In this document: in pieces, positions 46,631 through 56,884 of the stretch | Layout of the letters: the number at the start of each line of letters is the position of its first letter | Position numbering within the stretch: the stretch's first letter is position 1 | Source: Megachile rotundata | Lineage: Eukaryota; Arthropoda; Insecta; Hymenoptera; Megachilidae | DNA: 64,000 nt | Reading direction: 5' to 3' | Assembly (NCBI RefSeq): GCF_050947335.1 | Contig: NC_134988.1 | Coordinates: 4,030,001-4,094,000, forward strand | Notes under the pieces: generated by a model | The model's input: the letters and a program-made list of their open reading frames with translations, nothing else | What the model was told of the DNA's origin: nothing | Database searches by the model: none | Translations under genes and position numbers: made by a program

Positions 46631-48089
46631 AAATTAAGCGTGCTTATACTATTAATCATTTCACATTAATATATTAACTTGTTTGCGCATCATAATTAAT
46701 TCATAATTAAAATATTGTAAAATACTGTAGCTTTGTAAGTTATAAATGTTTATAAGTAATAAAAGTTATAATTGTACGTTATAAATGTTTTCATATCAAA
46801 GATCTAAATTATACTCATTATATTGTTTCAAAGATTGCTTTATTCAGCAAAATAGTCATTTAAGACTCAGGAAAACGTATATAGAGCAACAACGCGTATT
46901 CACGGCGCGCGCTTCCGTTCAGTTACAGTACTTCGGTGGACTGGACAGCCGAAGCGAAAGGGTTAAAAGTCCGTAACTACGTTGTGTCATTTTTTAAAGT
47001 ACTACAAATATTCGTTGTTTTAATAAAGTTCAACATATACCTCTTAAATCAGTTGTTCATTCGTTTTGTCGGAGTAGTGTTACTGATGCATAACTAAACC
47101 ATCTTGCGTTCTCATTAAGTTGACGCGCAACACAACAGGATCTATTATATGGCGATAATAATTTTTATCCAAGTGGAGGCGCTTCGGAGCTATGAAGGCC
47201 ATCTCTGTTTTTTTAAATGGAACAGTATGTTTTTTTATTTACATTCTAATACAGTATTTCAAAACGAAAAGAATGTTCTATTGGAAAGGTCATTCATGGT
47301 CTGGGTTAAGCCAATTGTGATGGAAAATAATTTATTTTCAGGAAATTGTCGTCTCTGGTTGTTGATATTACTTCATCTCTGTCTCGTAATCTCTTGTTAT
47401 GGCTCGTTAAATAGAAATAAACATTGAATCTCGCTGTACACTTTATGTGTACATACTATGATTAGTCGTTTATGAGAATCTCTGCCGAGCGATGTGAATC
47501 TTAAGTTTCTAAAATGCATATTTAATAACGTAAGAAGTAAATGTGTTTTTGTTTATGGGGAATGCCGTCAAATTGCGCGCAAAAGAAACGATCACATACA
47601 AAAATATTCTATTATCGTTAATTGTGTAATGTTGAGAGAAATGCAACGTTTTCAATTATACTGAAATTTATATTTGATACAAAAGTGGAATTGTGTAGAA
47701 AAAGAGGCACAAATATGTTAAATATTTCACAAAACCACCCCTCCGCACAGATCACGTGGAGCTCTGTTTAATGTTTGCTAAAAAATTCGTTATACAACCG
47801 GAAATGTACAAGCACGCTAAATTCAGAGATAAAAAAATTCAATTTAGACACACATGGTGATTTTCATTTTTCGAAGCAAACTGTTGATACATGATATATT
47901 CTTGTCTGTTCATTAGAATATTAAAAGAATTTCTATGAATTTATAATAATTCACTTCATTATATTAATGGTAATTCTATTAATTAAGCTTTTGCATTCGT
48001 AAGGAGATTTACATTCGCCATTCAGATTAATACAATATTTGAAACAAATATTTCTTAAGTGAAACTACAGCATTATATTATACATATGG
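46631..48089. other. AT-rich sequence, no gene
   Basis: No supported gene. 'cgaagcgaaagggttaa' (46952-46968) resembles one end of a piggyBac-type MITE. Confidence 0.45.
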
Positions 48090-48969
48090 TGTGTATGTTA
48101 CCGTGAAAGATCGAAATTGGAGAATGTTGACTTTCACCGGTAAATGTCAACGCATACCAAATACGTCGGTGAAAGATCGAATATTTTATTACATTCTTCT
48201 ACATTCGGACCCTCACCGGTGTATGTCGACAATCACAGATATGCTCTGGTGGTGGTCCAAAAGAGCTATGTTCTGCTGGGAGTCAGTCAGCTTTGTAAGT
48301 CTTATGCAGGCTTTGATGATGCGAGCAACGTTTTCTCAATTTTTTTTTCCGATACCGTAATTTATACTGAATGGATACTGCAGTAGATCTTTTTCTTGAA
48401 AAGTTAAATGCATTAATTGCGGGTAAACGAGAAGACAATTGTTTTTATTTTTCTCAAGAAAAGTACTCTAAAATACTTTCTGAAGTGGTTTGTGCTACAA
48501 CTAATTGTAAGTGCAACACACCTCTGGATTACAGACGATTGAAACGTTTTGATGTTTTAAAAATGAATGATGAAAGAAAATTAATTGTGCCATTAAAATC
48601 AGGGGAAACGAATATATGTACAGTATTATGTTACCAATGAAGAATTGTTCAGTATACTATATGAAACTCACACCAAAATAAGCCACGGAGGAAGAACACG
48701 TATGCTTAGAATGTACTATGTGTTTTAAATTCTTGGTCACCCTTGTGACGTTTTATAGTGACTGAATTACGGAGAACAAAATATATATCTCCGACATGTT
48801 CAACATTCACCATTAGTGCACGATGAATGTCGACATTTACCGGTGTAAGTCAGAAATAAGGGTATTTAGCAAATATTTCGGATATACACCAAGTGACTAT
48901 GTGAATGTTGACATTCACCGGCGAAAGTCGACATTTTCCAGATTTCGGTCTTTCACGGTAACATGTACA
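48090..48969 (+). mobile_element. Ginger-like non-autonomous transposon, ~880 bp
   Basis: The inverted ends TGTGTATGTTACCGTGAAAG (48090) and its counterpart TGTACATGTTACCGTGAAAG (complement, from 48969) continue inward through repeated 'atgtcgac' and 'caccggtaaatg' motifs. The interior carries the start of a retroviral-type integrase (48371-48729). TGT...ACA ends with an integrase of Gypsy origin are the hallmarks of the Ginger DNA transposons. No clear target duplication was found, and it lies exactly at the 5' edge of the Gypsy remnant that follows. Confidence 0.65.
48371..48729 (+). pseudogene. Integrase N-terminal fragment (KRBA2/Ginger-like)
   Basis: ATG 48371 opens 'MDTAVDLFLEKLNALIAGKR' and continues with 'YRRLKRFDVLKMN' and 'KLIVPLKSGE'. 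After a frameshift near 48610 another frame gives 'YYVTNEELFSILYETH' and 'SHGGRTRML', the His/Gly motif that opens the HHCC zinc-binding domain of integrases. I know this order from KRAB-A domain-containing protein 2-like and Ginger-type integrases. The DDE catalytic core is completely absent, so the element cannot mobilise itself. Confidence 0.6.
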
Positions 48970-51168
48970 TACATACATATAGCGAAGCAGGAAATAGCGG
49001 CAAGTAAAAAAGCCGAAGAAGATGAAGACGACGATGATGAAGATGAAGACGACGAAGAAGACGAAACCAACGTAAGGCTAAGACGTAAGCCACGAGAAAT
49101 ATTTTCTATAAGAGATGTCGAGGAGTCGATGCATACATATAGCGGCGATGACGCTTTGAATATCGTCGACTGGTTGGACAAATTCGAAGAAATGGACACT
49201 CTTTGCGAGTGGTCGGATATCCAAAAAGTCATTTATTGCAAGCGATTGTTACGCGGATCGGCGAAAATATTCGTGCGGTACGAAAAATGTGGAACATCAC
49301 GGCGGCAGTTAAAGAATGCCCTCTGTGAAGAGTTTCAAACAAACGACGATGTGTATAATATAACGAAGAAATTGCGGCAACGCAAAAAACAAACGAACGA
49401 GACGTACAACGAATATGTCTACCGAATGTGCGAACTCGCCGGTAGGATGAACAAGAGCTCGATCATTAAATACATCATCGAGGGAATAGATGATAAGCCG
49501 GTAAACAAAGCAATTCTGTATGGTGCCACCACGATTCCGGAATTAAAACAGAAACTGCTACAGTACGAAAGCATAAAGGAAGAGGTGCAGGAAAGAACAA
49601 AATCACATGATGACGTGCAGAAGAAGAGGCAACCGGTACGCGTGTCGGAGGCAAGGGGAGGAAGGTGCTTCAATTGCGGATCGCAGGCACATCAGTCGGC
49701 AAACTGTCCTTCGAAGTCAAAAGGTGCAAAGTGTTTTAAGTGTAATCAGTTTGGTCACATTGCGAATAAGTGTACAGTGAAAAGTGCAGCGAAAGAAATA
49801 TGTAACATTACACGAACTGTCGAAAAGAAATCCTGCAAGGAAGTGGAATTAGCGGACCATAAGATTGTTGCGTTAATTGATACAGAAAGTGACTTGAACC
49901 TGATTCGCGCAGATGAATATGTTCGGATAGGTGCTTCAAAATTAGGTAAGATTGTATGTTTTAATGGTATCGGTTCGGAACAAAAGAAGACGTTAGGCGA
50001 ATTTAAAAGCGTTATAAGAGTGGATGGATGCGAGTATCCTATTAGACTTCATGTAGTGTCGGACACACTTATGAGGCACGGTCTTTTAATCGGAGTTGAT
50101 TTCTTGAGCGGTGTGGAAATGCATGTTAAAGACGGGAATATTTCAATTTGTAAACCCGAAGAGCCGAAGGAAGTAAATAGTAATTTGCCCGAAATATTTC
50201 AAATAGATGTTGTGCAGAAAACAGATGAAGTTAACTTGACTCATATTGAAAGTCCGGAGTATCGACAACAAGTTAAAGACACGATAGAAAGCTATGAACC
50301 GCGAAAGACACGTGAAACAGGTAACGAAATGAATTTAATTTTGACCGATGAACAACCGGTATATCAGAGGCCCAGGCGACTATCGCCCCGCGATAAAGAA
50401 GAAGTAGACGATCAAAGTCTTGTGGTATTAGTGAGAAAGAAAGATGGTACTGGTAGATTGTGTGTAGACTACAGGCAGTTGAATAACAAAATTTTAAAAA
50501 TACGTTTCCGACTACCACTGATAGAGGATCAGATAGATGCTTTGCAAGGCGCAAAAATTTTCAGCAAATTGGATTTGAAAAACGGATTTTTCCATGTCAA
50601 AGTTAATCAGGAAAGTAGAAAGTTCACAGCATTTATAGTTCCGAATGGCCATTACGAGTTTTGTCGCATGCCCTTTGGATTATGCAACTCGCCGACAGTT
50701 TTCCAAAAATTTATTAACGCAGTGTTTAAAGATTTAATAGCAGCTAAAATTCTTTTTATTTATATAGATAATCTAATTTTACCAGCAGACAATGTAGAAG
50801 ACGCCTTAAAAAATATTTGTTTGGTTTTACACACAGGAAGCCAATATGGTTTACAAATTAATTGGAAGAAGTGTAGGTTTCTAGAAACCAGAATAGAGTA
50901 TCTCGGTTACTGTATCGAGAATGGAACCGTTCAGCCATCCAGTGATAAAATCAATGCTGTTGCCAAATTTCCAAAACCTACAAATGTTAAAGCGGTACAG
51001 AGTTTCTTAGGCCTCACGAGTTATTTTAAAAAGTTTATAAAAGGTTACTCTATTATTGCACGACCGACGTATAATTTGTTAAAAAAGGATGCTGTTTTTA
51101 AATTTGATTGCGAAGAGCGGAACGCTTTCGAACAACTAAAGTCTATTTTAAGTGATAAACCTGTTTGA
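48970..51168 (+). pseudogene. Gypsy gag-protease-reverse transcriptase polyprotein, inactive
   Basis: The frame is open from an ATG at 48823 that lies in the neighbouring transposon's end; the Gypsy part begins about 48970. Residues counted from that ATG: an acidic run at 65-81; a gag domain about 85-260; two CX2CX4HX4C knuckles (C282-C295 and C304-C317) that bind RNA; and the protease motif 'ALIDTESDLNLI', where DTG has become DTE at 353-355. An in-frame gap follows near residue 530 between 'KEEVDDQ' and 'VVLVRKKDGTGRLCVDYRQL'. The RT fingers and palm follow, with the active-site box read as YIDN (647-650) in place of YIDD. It ends at a TGA (51166-51168). Protease and RT are both predicted inactive. 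Confidence 0.9.
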
Positions 51169-51510
51169 CGTCTGTATAGAACGAATGCCGAAACGGAGTT
51201 GCACACGGACGCGTGTAGCGTAGGATACGGTGCGATCCTGATGCAGCGCGATAGCGTAGACCGTGCGATGCACCCGGTATACTATGCAAGCGGTGTGACG
51301 TCACCGGTGGAACAAAAGTATTGTAGTTACGAATTAGAAGTCCTTGAAATCATCAAAGCGATGCGAAAATTTAGAATATATCTATTCGGTATCCCTTTCA
51401 AGATTGTAACTGACTGTAAGGCGTTTACAATGACTGTAAATAAAAAGGACCTATGCGTGCGTGTCGCTAGATGGGCGCTTCTTCTCGAAGAATTTTCGTA
51501 TAGTATAGAA
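51169..51510 (+). pseudogene. Gypsy RNase H, cut by a hAT MITE
   Basis: Continues the polyprotein after the TGA at 51166. 'HTDACSVGYGAILMQ' carries the first catalytic Asp, 'YELEVLEIIKAMRKFR' the Glu and 'IVTDCKAF' the second Asp of Gypsy RNase H. The frame reaches 'LLEEFSYSIE' and is broken there by the MITE at 51511; the expected continuation ('HRPGKSMLHVDALSR') resumes just after it at about 51847. Confidence 0.9.
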
Positions 51511-51838
51511 CAGGGGTGGCCAAGTTCCTTGATAGTCCAAGCCATTTTTCAAAGTTTGAAATGTTCCGCGAGCCGCAATTTTCGATGGCGCAGTTTTCGA
51601 TGAGTCATATTATTCTTAACTTGGACGGAAATGAAATTTGCTACAATGTTGCACTTAGTCTTTCATATTTGTCGTCAGTAATTTCAACGACATTTTGAAA
51701 CACATATGTAACGATAATAATTTTTTAAAATATAATAGCACAAAAATGAAAAGGGAACTTGGGTACATTTATCGAGAGCCACAAATAATCCTTCAAAGAG
51801 CCGTATGTGGCTCGCGAGCCGCAGGTTGGCCACCCCTG
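51511..51838. mobile_element. hAT-type MITE, 328 bp, 8-bp target duplication
   Basis: CAGGGGTGGCCAA at 51511 and TTGGCCACCCCTG ending at 51838 are inverted ends, flanked by GTATAGAA on both sides (51503-51510 and 51839-51846), a perfect 8-bp duplication. The subterminal 'ggctcgcgagccgcaggttgg' is typical of Charlie/Tip100-like hAT elements. No coding content. Confidence 0.95.
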
Positions 51839-51846
51839 GTATAGAA

Positions 51847-53187
51847 CATCGGCCAGGAAAAAGCATGCTTCACGTTGATGCATTAAGTAGAAGCCCGTTA
51901 CCTTCGATCATGCTGATTAAAGAAGACGAGGACGGACTGTTAGCTAAATTAAGAAAGGTCCAACGAGAGGATCCGCACGTATTGGCGATTATAAATAGGG
52001 TTAAGGAAAAAGGCGTAGATAATTTTGTATTAAGAAACGATTTATTGTATAGAGAGCTTGATGACGACGACATATTTATAGTAGTTCCAAAAGCGTTACA
52101 GTTTTAAATAATCCGATGAGCACACGAACAGGGTCACTTCGCTGTACTAAAAACTGAACAATTAGTGAAAAGAGACTATTGGTTTGAGGGAATGAGAGCA
52201 AAAGTTGAAAAGGTTGTCCGTAACTGTATATTAGCCGAACGCAAACAGGGCAAACAAGAGGTGTTTTTACATCCAATTGAAAAAGGGGAATTGTCCTTAG
52301 ATATTTACCATGTAGATCATTTAGGGCCTGTTCCTAGTACTAAGAAAAGTTATCGGCATATTTTCATGGTAATCGATTCGTTTACAAAATTTACGTGGTT
52401 GTGCCCTACTAAGTCTACAGATACTGCGGAAGTAGTAAACCATCTAGGGAAGCAAGCGGTGATCTTTGGCAACCCGCGACGAATCATCTCGGATCGAGGA
52501 ACTGCGTTTACGTTGCATGCATTTGCAGAGTATTGTAAAGAAGAAAATAAAACCCATATAACAACAACGACTGGACTGCCTAGAGCAAATGGGCAAGTTG
52601 AGCGTGTTAACCGAACGCTCATTCCTCTTCTCACAAAGTTGGCAGCCCCGCGTTCAGAAGAATGGTATAAATATGTACATGTGGCTCAGAAATTTTTAAA
52701 TGCCACCCCTCACCGGAGCATCGGTACTACGCCGTTCAATCTATTATTCGGAACGCATATGAAACTAAAGGAAGACCCTTCGATAAGGGAAATGATTGAG
52801 AAGGAATGGATCCTTCTATTCCAAGAAAACCGTGACGACACCCGAGAACGCACCAAAAAGGAAATTTTGAAATTACAAGAAGAAAATCGGAAAAATTTCA
52901 ACAAACGCCGCGTCGAGGCCAAACAGTACAATGTCGACGATTTCGTTGCGATGAAACGCACTCAGTTTACACCTGGTTCGAAATTCCTACACCGATTTTT
53001 GGGGCCATATCGAATTAAAAGGGTGCTACGAAATAATAGGTACGTGGTGGAGAAGATAGGGGAACACGAAGGTCCAAACGTGACTTCCTCCGCCGCCGAT
53101 TACACGAAACCCTGGAATATTGCCTTAGAAGGTGTTTATCAGGATGGCCGAGTGTGGTGCCGAATTATCTGGACACCGAGTGGGTAG
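51847..53187 (+). pseudogene. Gypsy RNase H end and integrase, broken
   Basis: After the MITE the frame gives the connection domain 'HRPGKSMLHVDALSR', then runs to TAA 52105-52107 and a second in-frame stop, TGA, at 52117-52119. It continues 'AHEQGHFAVLKT', the first half of the HHCC zinc domain; the second Cys pair is incomplete ('NCILAERK'). In the 340-codon piece from 52165 the DD35E core is intact: D51 ('HVDHLGP'), D110 ('IISDRGTAF') and E146 ('GQVERVNRTL'). The C-terminal region has 'FLHRFLGPYRIKRVL', the usual strand after the core. The integrase core itself looks undamaged although the element is dead. Stop at 53185-53187. Confidence 0.9.
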
Positions 53188-54128
53188 CGTTACCGATGCA
53201 CGTTCGGCTGCGCGCGTTCTGCGTGTACGCGTTACCATGAGAACCGCGATCGGCATTTGTTTGCTTCTTCGCGGGAAAAGCGTAGATTGCGTACCACGAC
53301 GTCGTTGTAAAAAAATCGCGCGGCATCGGCTCCATTGTTTCATAATCCCGCGGATACTTATTATTGCATTTCCAAATTATTTTTTATTATTAAACCTTTC
53401 TTATTTAACACAATCGTGTTTAAATTTATTTTTATCCTACAGTAATATTTATTATTAATATTAATATTTTATAATATTAATAATATCCATATTATAAGTG
53501 CATAAAAATTATAAATATTTATCAGAAACAACAAATAAAAATAATTTACAACTTCTAACATTATTTTTCTATACAGAAGAATGGCAGTTACAAACAAATA
53601 TAATTATATTACAAAAATTGTATTTAAAAATTGTTATTACATATGATTAATTAATTAATTGCTGTTACATATTAGTAACATCTTTGTGATTATGTATTGC
53701 TCTCAATTAACTATTCCATCACATCCCTATATTTTTTTATTACAAACATTTATCTTATACGTTCAAAATATGATAATCACACTTAATAATGATTTTCAAA
53801 TTTATATTAGCTCCATTACATTTATCACAAGAATCAGTTTTATTTAAGTGTGCATTCTTCCAGTTTCTTCTAAGACAAACATGTTTTTCAACTACAGTGT
53901 TTTTGTTTTTTTAACAAAATCAGCACAGTTCGTGTAATAAGAAATATGAAATTCATCACCGAGTAAAATGAGATTCGAAATAATTACAACGCATCCAATT
54001 CATATAATTAGCTTGCGATGAAGATGAAATGAATGCCAAACGTAATTAACAGAATTGTAATAATAATCATTGTACCGACCAAAATTTAATATAAATTGTT
54101 ATTATTTATTTTCTGCTTACAATCAGTT
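53188..54128. other. Gypsy 3' remnant, then AT-rich DNA
   Basis: Up to about 53345 the sequence is GC-rich and probably the element's 3' untranslated end. Afterwards it is highly AT-rich with no gene. Confidence 0.5.
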
Positions 54129-54303
54129 GAATGAGACTATTGTAGCGGCCTCGTCGCTATCATTCAATATGCAGGGTGTTCGCGTCAAAGTGTGACAGCG
54201 CGATATTTCATGAACTATTGATATCACGAAAAAGTGTTTATATGGAAATTGCAGGGTAAAAGGACCTCTATATTTTGGCGTAAACAAAATTTGTGTAATG
54301 TTA

Positions 54304-56783
54304 TTAATGTAAGAGGGCATTGAACATTTGTTTGAATCTCTCCTTAGATAGGTTTTCTTTTCTGTAAATTTCCAGTGTTGTATCAATTTCAGGTGTCTGT
54401 AATGTCCATGGGGGCATTTTGTGCAGTCTGGTTTTTTCCATATTCGGGAGCTTAAATTGGAGTTCTTTCAGGTAGTTTTTAACTCTCTGGTGGAGCGGGA
54501 AATTTTCAGTTTGATAATGTGATTGGTGCGTGACCTTCGAAAAAATGTCTGAATGAATAATTGGATTTGTGGATGTTAATGCCCTTACAGCGTATTTTAA
54601 ACTTAAAAGTTTTCTTCTATGTTCAAGAGATGTTTCTCCAGCTTTAATTAGTAAGCTTCCTATGGGAGTTGTATGGAAAGCTCCTGTCACTATCCTCAGT
54701 CCTGCGTTATGAATTGTATCAAGTTTTTTAATGATGTTTGTTTTCGCTGAGTTGTATATTACCGATGCGTAATCTATTTTGGATCGAATTGTTGCTTGGT
54801 AGGCTTGTAGAAGGACAGCTTTATCGGCACCTCAGTTGTTGTTTGAGATTGCTTTAATTGGTTTCAATCTTTGCTTGCAGATGTTTATAAGGTATTCTAT
54901 ATGATTCTTCCATGTGAGTTTGGAGTCAAAAAGTACACCGAGTATTTTGGTGCATGTGACAAATCTCAGTATATTTGTACCCAGTTTTAGTATCGGTGTT
55001 CGGAATTCGTGGTGCTTAGAAAACAGTACACATTCGGTTTTGTTGGATGAGAATTTGAAACCGTTTTTATTCAACCATTCATAGAGTTCGTCGAGGGCCA
55101 TTTGCATGAAATATTGGCTGGTATCAATACACTTCCCTTTGCATAAAATGGTAATGTCATCGGCGAATATTCTTGTGATAACGGGCGTTCTGGTGATTTT
55201 GCCTACATCGTTGATGGCTAGTAAGAACAGTGTTACACTCAATATTGAGCCCTGTGGCACACCATTCTCGATTTCTGTTTTTTGGGACAGGGTACCATTG
55301 TAGCGAACTTGTATGGTTCTGTTATTAATAAAATTCTTAACGAAATGCCACATACAGGTATTACTGTTGAGGCTTTCGGGTGTAAGCCGTGTCCACGTGT
55401 AAACCTGGCCACATGTTACTAGTAACTCCTATTTTTGTAAGATTGTTTAGAATTTGATGCCTCCAGACCATATCGTAAGCTTTTTCGATGTCGAGGCTGA
55501 CAACGAGTGCGTGTTGGTTGTCTGCAAAAGCTTCTCGGATATGCGTTTCTAAACTAACTAGATGTGACGTAGTGGAATGGCCTGCCCGAAATCCAAATTG
55601 ATTGCTAGAGATCAGTTTATTGTGCTCGAGGAACCACTTTAACCGGGCATTTATGATCTTTTCCAGTATTTTACACAGATTGCACGTAAGGGCGATTGGT
55701 TTGTAACTGTCGGCTTTAGTAAGGTCCTTACCGGGTTTTGGTATGGGTATGACAATAGCTTCACTCCATTTTTCCGGGAACATATTGTTTTCCCATATAT
55801 TATTATAAATAATAAGTAGTGTTTGGATTCCTATTTCTGGTAAGTTTTTAATTAGCTTATTGGGAATATTATCGGGGCCCGGACTGAAGTTTTTTACGGT
55901 TTTAAGCACTTCTTTAAGATAACGAGATAGGAGTGTTGAGGTATGAACGTTGGCTGCTTCGATGATGACGTTGGAGAGTATTTCAATGGCAGAATTTATG
56001 TCATTCATGTTATCAAGAATATTGGATTGCTTCATAAGGACAGATATTCGGTCTTTGTAAAGTTCCCAGTTTGCCTTTTTGAAATTCCATTTTGGCGAGG
56101 GCGTGCAAATGTTGTGCGTACTGGGGAGGATTTTAACTTGAATATTGATTGGGAAGTGATCGCTATCATTTAAATCTTCCGTTACTGTCCAGTCGAGATT
56201 GTGGGCATAGTTGGTGCTACTAAATGTAAGATCTATGCAGCTAAAGGTGCCATTAGTGGAATTGAAGTGAGTGTGGTGGTTTGTGTTGAGGAGAGTGATA
56301 TCGTCGTTCTCTAGAATTGTGCCAATTTTATTTCCACGGAGGTCATTTTTTCTAGAACCCCACAACGTGTTGTGGCTATTCAGGTCTCCGAGTATTAAAA
56401 ACGGTTTCGGTAGTTGTGAGATAAGGCCATTGATTCCGCTTATTTGAAAGTCATAGCTTCTTGGAAGGTATATGTTACATATGCAAAATTTAATTGGAGA
56501 GACTATTTGAATGGCAACTGCTTCTATATTTATTTGTAGTTGAAATTCAGAGGTCACTATTTCATTTCTGATGTACATAGATAGCTACTCCCCCGCTAGC
56601 ATGGTTGCAGCTTGTACGGTTTTTGGCAAAGCACTTAAAGTTTTTAATTTGGCCTACATTTTCATTTTTAAAATTAGTTTCTTGTATGCACAAGGCGAAA
56701 GGTTTATGGAGTTTGATCAGTTGTTGTATTCTTTCTAGTCGTGTATAGTAGCTATTAACGTTCCATTGTATTATATTGTTCAT
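54304..56783 (-). pseudogene. Jockey-type ORF2: endonuclease and reverse transcriptase, broken
   Basis: Starts ATG 56783 'MNNIIQWNVNSYYTRLERI', 101 bp after ORF1's stop. The apurinic-like endonuclease shows 'ALCIQETNF', 'LGDLNSHNTLWGS' and 'NDSDHFPI'. RT motifs are 'FSPGPDNIPNKLIKNL', 'SEAIVIPIPKPGKD', 'SNQFGFRAGHST', 'LDIEKAYDMVW', 'GVPQGSILS' and the catalytic 'FADD'. Breaks: a frameshift near 56575; loss of the usual endonuclease-RT linker near 55925; a 55-bp insertion (55354-55408) that shifts the frame; and a TGA at about 54831, where the family usually has Trp ('WGADK'). The C-terminus ends at TAA 54304. About 827 codons long; no RNase H domain. Confidence 0.9.
55354..55408. other. 55-bp insertion flanked by 6-bp direct repeats
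   Basis: Within ORF2, CCACAT occurs at 55348-55353 and again at 55409-55414 with 55 bp between. Removing the insert plus one copy makes the RT frame continuous ('GVTSNM' to 'WHFVKNF'). The insert's ends, ACAGGTATT and AAACCTGG, are roughly inverted. Confidence 0.8.
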
Positions 56784-56884
56784 GTTGTGTTGTTAATTAA
56801 ATTCTGTATAGATATAATACGGAATTGATATAATACAGGGGTTTGTTGGTTTGTTTATGGAGCGTCAGAGTCAATGTCTGAGGA

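Larger units (their letters stand above)
48970..53345 (+). mobile_element. Ty3/Gypsy-type retrotransposon remnant without LTRs
   Basis: Contains, in order, gag with two zinc knuckles, protease, reverse transcriptase, RNase H (interrupted by a hAT MITE) and integrase, the Gypsy arrangement. I see no LTR on either side: the 5' edge meets the Ginger-like element and the 3' edge fades into AT-rich DNA after about 53345. At least three stops, an internal deletion, one MITE insertion and two catalytic substitutions show it is long dead. It has the same polarity as the Ginger-like element. Confidence 0.9.

Noticed and set aside
48823..48969. N-terminal 49 codons of the long Gypsy frame as part of gag
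   Set aside because: These bases are the inverted end of the Ginger-like element; they happen to be in frame with the Gypsy gag.
54172..54190. 'gcagggtgttcgcgtc' in the Jockey 3' region as a MITE end
   Set aside because: Resembles CAGGGTG termini but no inverted partner or TA flank; it lies within the element's target duplications and is best left as 3' untranslated sequence.
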